The translations under genes and the position numbers were made by a program. DNA of 43,161 bases from Microlunatus endophyticus (GTDB lineage Bacteria > Actinomycetota > Actinomycetes > Propionibacteriales > Propionibacteriaceae): positions 1-43,161 of the forward strand of contig NZ_BMMZ01000021.1 of assembly GCF_014646195.1 (NCBI RefSeq), given 5' to 3'. The notes under the pieces were generated by a model. It made no database searches. It was given only the letters and a program-made list of their open reading frames with translations, and was not told where the DNA came from. Positions 40,411 through 43,161 of the stretch are shown here, piece by piece. Each line of letters starts with the position of its first letter. Within the stretch, counting starts at the first letter, position 1.

Positions 40411-40572
40411 GTGCGGGCACGGATACGGCAGCGGACCAGGCATGACGAGCCAGTGTCCGCGGACGAGCGGTGGGACGAGGTGACCGCCTCGAGCTACGAA
40501 AATGCCCAGACAACCATCCAGGCCCGGGTCGGGGACGGGGAGCTGGTCCTCGCCTGGTACGTCGACCGATAA
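40411..40572 (+). CDS. Small hypothetical protein, 53 aa
   Basis: GTG at 40411 with GGAGAG 6 nt upstream; a GTG at 40393 would add six residues. The sequence runs from a basic N-terminus to DERWDEVTASSYENAQTTIQ and ends ARVGDGELVLAWYVDR, with beta-like periodicity. No family recognised. It precedes another small gene on the same strand by 12 bp. Confidence 0.5.
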   Translation: MRARIRQRTRHDEPVSADERWDEVTASSYENAQTTIQARVGDGELVLAWYVDR

Positions 40573-40584
40573 TCGGGGGAACGG

Positions 40585-40905
40585 GTGGGCACACGGCGCA
40601 CAGTGCAAGACCGAACAGATCGCCGTGCCACTGACCAGGCAGCCCTCGGACGCAGCACTGGGACACGAGCTCCTGGCCTGTCCGCACCCGCCGGTCCGAG
40701 CAAGGCTCGGCAGACCCGGAAGCCCGGGCAGCGGCACTGCTGGGTGAAGGGCGCCGATGGCCAGGCGGTCGAGGGCCTGATGATCCGCTGGGTCTGTGAT
40801 CCTGCGGCCGGCTGGCAAGCCGACGTCCTGGTCATCGGCGCAGACTCCCACCCGCGCCCGATAACCGTCCCTGCGGCGGATGTCGCTCCGGCCCGCCCCT
40901 GGTAG
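40585..40905 (+). CDS. Small hypothetical protein, 106 aa
   Basis: The C-terminal half is convincing (HCWVKGADGQAVEGLMIRWV, then WQADVLVIGAD); it looks like a compact beta domain. The N-terminal half is Arg/Thr-rich and may be disordered. GTG at 40585 has a GGGGGAACG-like ribosome site. Unrecognised; probably an accessory gene of the element. Confidence 0.5.
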   Translation: MGTRRTVQDRTDRRATDQAALGRSTGTRAPGLSAPAGPSKARQTRKPGQRHCWVKGADGQAVEGLMIRWVCDPAAGWQADVLVIGADSHPRPITVPAADVAPARPW

Positions 40906-40959
40906 CCCAAGGACGGCCTGATCAAAGCGGTGGGCCGGGCGGATCGTACGCTAAGGGGC

Positions 40960-41150
40960 ATGCCTGACGCGCAGGCCAGTGATCTGCGCCGACGAGGTTG
41001 CAGCGCGCGTACGTGGCCGGTGACAGCGCTGCCGCGATTGCCGCCCGGTACGGCCGGACGTCGCCAGGCTGTGGTGAGGATCTTGCGGGAGCGTGCATCC
41101 GTCGGAGAAATCGCTGGGCCGGCGCCGTGACATTTTCGCTACGCACGGGA
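40960..41150 (+). pseudogene. Remnant of a helix-turn-helix protein broken by two frameshifts
   Basis: Three successive frames give pieces of one HTH protein: QRAYVAGDSAAAIAARYGRT (about 41001-41063), then QAVVRILRERA (about 41068-41100), then HPSEKSLGRRRDIFATHG (about 41093-41147). Read together they form a resolvase-like HTH (AGDSAAAIAARYGRTS then QAVVRILRERG). Each single frame soon loses sense, so the gene is broken or the sequence has two indels here. Confidence 0.5.
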
Positions 41151-41197
41151 TGCCGATGGGCGGCGGCCGGGGGAGTGAGGCGTCGCTACAGGGTGGT

Positions 41198-41344
41198 TTA
41201 GTCGCGGGGCTCGGCTTTTGCCAGCCGGCGGATCGCCTCGCTGGGTTTGGGGCCGACGCCTCGTTCGTACCGCTCGATGATCATCTGGGCGGCACGGACC
41301 TCGACGCGCGTGGGGCGCTTGTCAGTCGTTGTCGGTGTGCTCAT
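41198..41344 (-). CDS. Very small protein, 48 aa, end of a minus-strand operon
   Basis: ATG at 41342-41344, overlapping the end of the upstream gene by 23 bp. It begins MSTPTTTDKRPTRVEVRAAQ and continues with an amphipathic helix (MIIERYERGVGPKPSEAIRR). Codon use is that of real genes here. It resembles a short RHH- or HTH-like peptide, but the family cannot be named. Confidence 0.5.
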   Translation of the reverse strand: MSTPTTTDKRPTRVEVRAAQMIIERYERGVGPKPSEAIRRLAKAEPRD

Positions 41345-41672
41345 CGATGCCTCCCGTGGCTTCTTCTTCAGTGTAGATCGCTTCGGCGCGTGCGGTCACG
41401 GTTGCCAGGACGGCGCTGATCAGTGGCTGGTCGGCCGGCTGGAGCAGTTCCGAACGACTCAGCGAGTCGAGCACGCTCAGACCCAGTGCGCCGGATTCCG
41501 GTTGCATGGTCAGCTCAGCTGCCCAGCGCAGCATCCGCATCGTTTCCTCGCGGCGGCGCCAGACGTCGAGTTCACGTGCACCTTGTCGGGTCAGGAGCTG
41601 GCCGAGCAGCACGCCGATAAAGCCGAGCAGGGGAGTGGCGACAGCGATCGCGATCACCAGCCAGTCAGGCAT
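41322..41672 (-). CDS. Single-pass membrane protein, 116 aa
   Basis: An N-terminal membrane helix (WLVIAIAVATPLLGFIGVLL, residues 4-23) is followed by a cytosolic coiled helix (ARELDVWRRREETMRMLRWA) and an acidic end. I took the ATG at 41670-41672, which overlaps the upstream gene by 8 bp; the extension to 41825 duplicates the other gene's DNA. Common topology in actinobacterial phages and elements, function unknown. Confidence 0.6.
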   Translation of the reverse strand: MPDWLVIAIAVATPLLGFIGVLLGQLLTRQGARELDVWRRREETMRMLRWAAELTMQPESGALGLSVLDSLSRSELLQPADQPLISAVLATVTARAEAIYTEEEATGGIDEHTDND

Positions 41673-42106
41673 CGCCGGCCTCCTGAGGTCCTGGCACACA
41701 GCCTTGGTGGGCGAGGCCGCGCCGATACAAGCCGGGCACCGACACGGCCGGCTCCCCCTTGGTGATCGGCTCATCGCAACGGGCGCACACTGTCTCTCCG
41801 GGTGCGGTCGTGTAGACGAACGCACCGCGGCTCAATGGGGTCGGTGCCGTCCGGGCGGCCTTCTCGGCTTCGTTCAGCGCATGTGCTTTCAGCAGCGTGC
41901 GCACGAGATTGACCGCGATCGTCTCCGGTGGCGCGTAGCCCAGCGCCGTGCGGTCGGTGACGCCCATCTCCTGGGCGACGGTCGAGACACGCACCCGAAC
42001 CGCGGCGTCAGCCGTCGTGCTGTCGAGGATGAGCCCCTCGTCCTGGCAGAGCTGTTTCGACCAGCTCGGCCGTGTGGCGGAACGCTACGGTGCGCCGGGT
42101 CAGCAT
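41665..42106 (-). pseudogene. Cys/His zinc-motif protein with a one-base frameshift
   Basis: From the ATG at 42104-42106 (TGATG overlap with the preceding gene) the frame reads MLTRRTVAFRHTAELVE, then goes wrong. One base fewer in the AAA at about 42055-42057 would give ELVEQLCQDEGLILDSTTAD, which joins seamlessly to the remaining frame: VSTVAQEMGVTDRTALGYAP, then CARCDEPITKG and HQGC, a Cys/His zinc motif, ending at 41665. Total length 442 nt is one over a multiple of three. A GTG at 41994 would allow the second part alone (109 aa). Either a true mutation or a homopolymer error. Confidence 0.65.
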
Positions 42107-42708
42107 CAGACCAGTTCCGTCGTCAGGTGCGCCCAGCGCTGGTGCGCGGATTGCCGGGTCATGCCGGCAGCCCGGCCGATCGCGTCCCAGCTGGCACCGG
42201 CCGTACGGGCATCGACCGCGGCGGCGTCCAACGCACGCTGCGCGGACTCGACTGACCAGCGCGCCCTCTCCAGGCGACCGAGTGCGGTCGGAATCGCCAG
42301 GTGCTGCTCCCGCCAGATCTTCACGGCCAGGTCGGCGACGTCTTCGCGGGAGTCGTCGAGCCACCCAGCCGTCTGGTCGTCAGTGGCGTAGATCCGGCCG
42401 GCCGCGAGGTCCTCCAGCGCCGCCGTCGGAACGCGGACCAGCAGATCGCTGACCCAGTTGCTGACTGCCCCGTACGACGTAGGTGTGGAGCATTCGCAGA
42501 CGACCCGCCAGCCGATCACCTCGGCCGCCGGCCGGCTCGCGTACCGAGTCTCCGCCGATGGCGACCCAGGCTCGCCGACGTACTGGGCGTCGACGATCAC
42601 GTGATCATTCGGGACCTTGCCGGACATGGTGCCAATGCCGCGGGCGCCGTCGAGGAACTCCGGTGCCAGACGGGCTTCATGGAGGCCCTCGTCATCAATG
42701 TATCCCAT
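42106..42708 (-). CDS. Protein with C-terminal helix-turn-helix, 200 aa
   Basis: The N-terminal half is beta-rich (DHVIVDAQYVGEPGSP and AAEVIGWRVVCECS) with tryptophans. The C-terminal 60 residues hold helices (RWSVESAQRALDAAAVDART) and a helix-turn-helix, AGASWDAIGRAAGMTRQSAH, then QRWAHL. I know the same WDAIGxAxGMTRQSAxQRW motif from many small actinobacterial proteins. ATG at 42706-42708 without a clear ribosome site; a later ATG at 42625-42627 is possible. First gene of a minus-strand operon of four. May act as its regulator. Confidence 0.7.
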   Translation of the reverse strand: MGYIDDEGLHEARLAPEFLDGARGIGTMSGKVPNDHVIVDAQYVGEPGSPSAETRYASRPAAEVIGWRVVCECSTPTSYGAVSNWVSDLLVRVPTAALEDLAAGRIYATDDQTAGWLDDSREDVADLAVKIWREQHLAIPTALGRLERARWSVESAQRALDAAAVDARTAGASWDAIGRAAGMTRQSAHQRWAHLTTELV

Positions 42709-43005
42709 GCAGCTATGATGTCATGACCGCCTGACAAAGAATAGAGCGATGTCAGGCTTACCAGACAGTCTGCTTATCACGCTCGTGCGTATTCCGGCGT
42801 CCGTAAGTCGCCCGCTGACCGGGCGGGGGAGCCGGGCGGGTCCTGCGGGCACCTCGCCGCACCGCGTGCTCGATCGGCCGGCGCCAGGCCCGTTGGCGGA
42901 ACGGCCTCCGGGCGGGCGGAGGAGGTGAGCATTGGCCAGCTGCGCGAGGAGCACGGCCCGTACGTCACGGGATGCGGCTTGACGAAGGGGCTGACTAGAG
43001 TAAAT
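42709..43005. promoter_or_regulatory. Divergent promoter region between the HTH operon and the TrmB-like gene
   Basis: CCTGACA (42730-42736) and TGTCAGG (42750-42756) form an inverted repeat with a 13-nt spacer, just upstream of the minus-strand operon. A minus-strand frame through 42721-43026 overlaps this and the other inverted repeat and looks non-coding. Confidence 0.35.
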
Positions 43006-43027
43006 AGTGACTACTGTGGTAGTCACT
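43006..43027 (+). promoter_or_regulatory. Palindrome overlapping the TrmB-like start
   Basis: AGTGACTAC (43006-43014) and GTAGTCACT (43019-43027) are perfect 9-bp arms around TGTG. The putative GTG start at 43007 lies inside it. TAGAGT at 42996-43001 is a possible -10 element, which would give a nearly leaderless mRNA with the operator over the start. Confidence 0.5.
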
Positions 43028-43161
43028 GTTGAGTCGGGGGTTCTTGCGGGTCTCCGGTCGGTGGGTTTGACCGACTATGAGTCGCGGGTCTTTGTGGCGT
43101 TGCTGTCTGGTTCGGGCCGGTGGGGCTTTGAGGGGATGACGGGCTATGAGGTGGCGAAGCG
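43007..43161 (+). CDS. TrmB-like transcriptional regulator, N-terminus (cut by window edge)
   Basis: The visible 51 residues include LRSVGLTDYESRVFVALLSG and MTGYEVAKR, the start of the winged helix of TrmB-family regulators (pattern GLTxYEAxVYxALL, then TAYEIAKxSGVPR). Starts are GTG at 43007 or 43016; none has a ribosome site, which fits a leaderless message. The rest is outside the window. Confidence 0.65.
   Translation, partial: MTTVVVTVESGVLAGLRSVGLTDYESRVFVALLSGSGRWGFEGMTGYEVAK

Noticed and set aside
42721..43026. 101-residue minus-strand frame
   Set aside because: Runs through two inverted repeats and a divergent promoter region; composition is not protein-like.
1..43161. CRISPR array, tRNA/rRNA genes, integrase or insertion sequence
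   Set aside because: No regularly spaced repeat-spacer pattern, cloverleaf, recombinase motif or complete transposase was seen by eye. A tRNA scan and a recombinase profile search would be decisive.

Overview
The window is high-GC DNA with GTG and TTG starts, many ATGA overlaps and families typical of actinomycetes (DUF4913, DUF6668, an SCO6880-like conjugation protein, a Gram-positive type IV secretion set, a secreted DNRLRE/Rhs protein). It carries replication, partition, mobilisation and mating-channel genes. No integrase, tRNA gene or CRISPR array was seen. It therefore reads most simply as a large part of a conjugative actinobacterial plasmid, or an integrated element whose recombinase lies outside. 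The genus cannot be told from what is visible.

Layout. Positions 1-1443 hold a cut DHA2-type multidrug exporter and a membrane protein. 1950-5877 hold an AAA ATPase, a protein made of several helix-turn-helix units and an uncharacterised three-gene minus-strand set ending near 6272. 6273-9008 is the mobilisation block: an inverted-repeat-rich candidate oriT, a MobC-like accessory gene and a MOBP-type relaxase. 9073-17055 is a cargo island with a 2,262-residue secreted Rhs protein, a membrane protein that looks like its immunity partner, and a broken ORF.

17369-30894 is one long minus-strand conjugation operon. In transcription order it encodes a lytic transglycosylase/NlpC-P60 wall enzyme, a frameshifted lipoprotein, a small protein, a DUF6668 P-loop protein, a pilin-like protein, a VirB8-like protein, a VirB6-like protein, an SCO6880-like protein, VirB4, the VirD4/TraG coupling ATPase, a DUF4913 protein, a Toprim primase and a coiled-coil protein. 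A winged-helix regulator is divergent to it across two matching palindromes (30959-31023).

31805-34807 is a compact three-gene module: an XRE regulator, a fusion of an alpha/beta hydrolase to an ImmA/IrrE-type metallopeptidase, and a seven-helix membrane protein. It looks like a sensing or control device and is the most unusual thing here. 34932-40047 is the maintenance block: a zinc-finger protein with its own near-palindrome, a small ribbon-helix-helix (RHH) protein, an archaeo-eukaryotic-primase-type replication initiator, ParA, and a double-RHH partition protein. parA is flanked on both sides by TATGGCR-type heptads spaced 12 bp apart, a likely centromere and operator. 40411-42708 holds small accessory genes, two of them broken. 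A TrmB-like regulator is cut by the right edge.

How it may work together (inference): the initiator and the ParA/RHH/heptad system maintain the replicon. MobC and the relaxase process oriT, TraG hands DNA to the VirB4/VirB6/VirB8/pilin channel, and the wall hydrolase opens the peptidoglycan. The winged-helix and XRE/ImmA modules probably decide when transfer is switched on, and the Rhs system is a competitive cargo.
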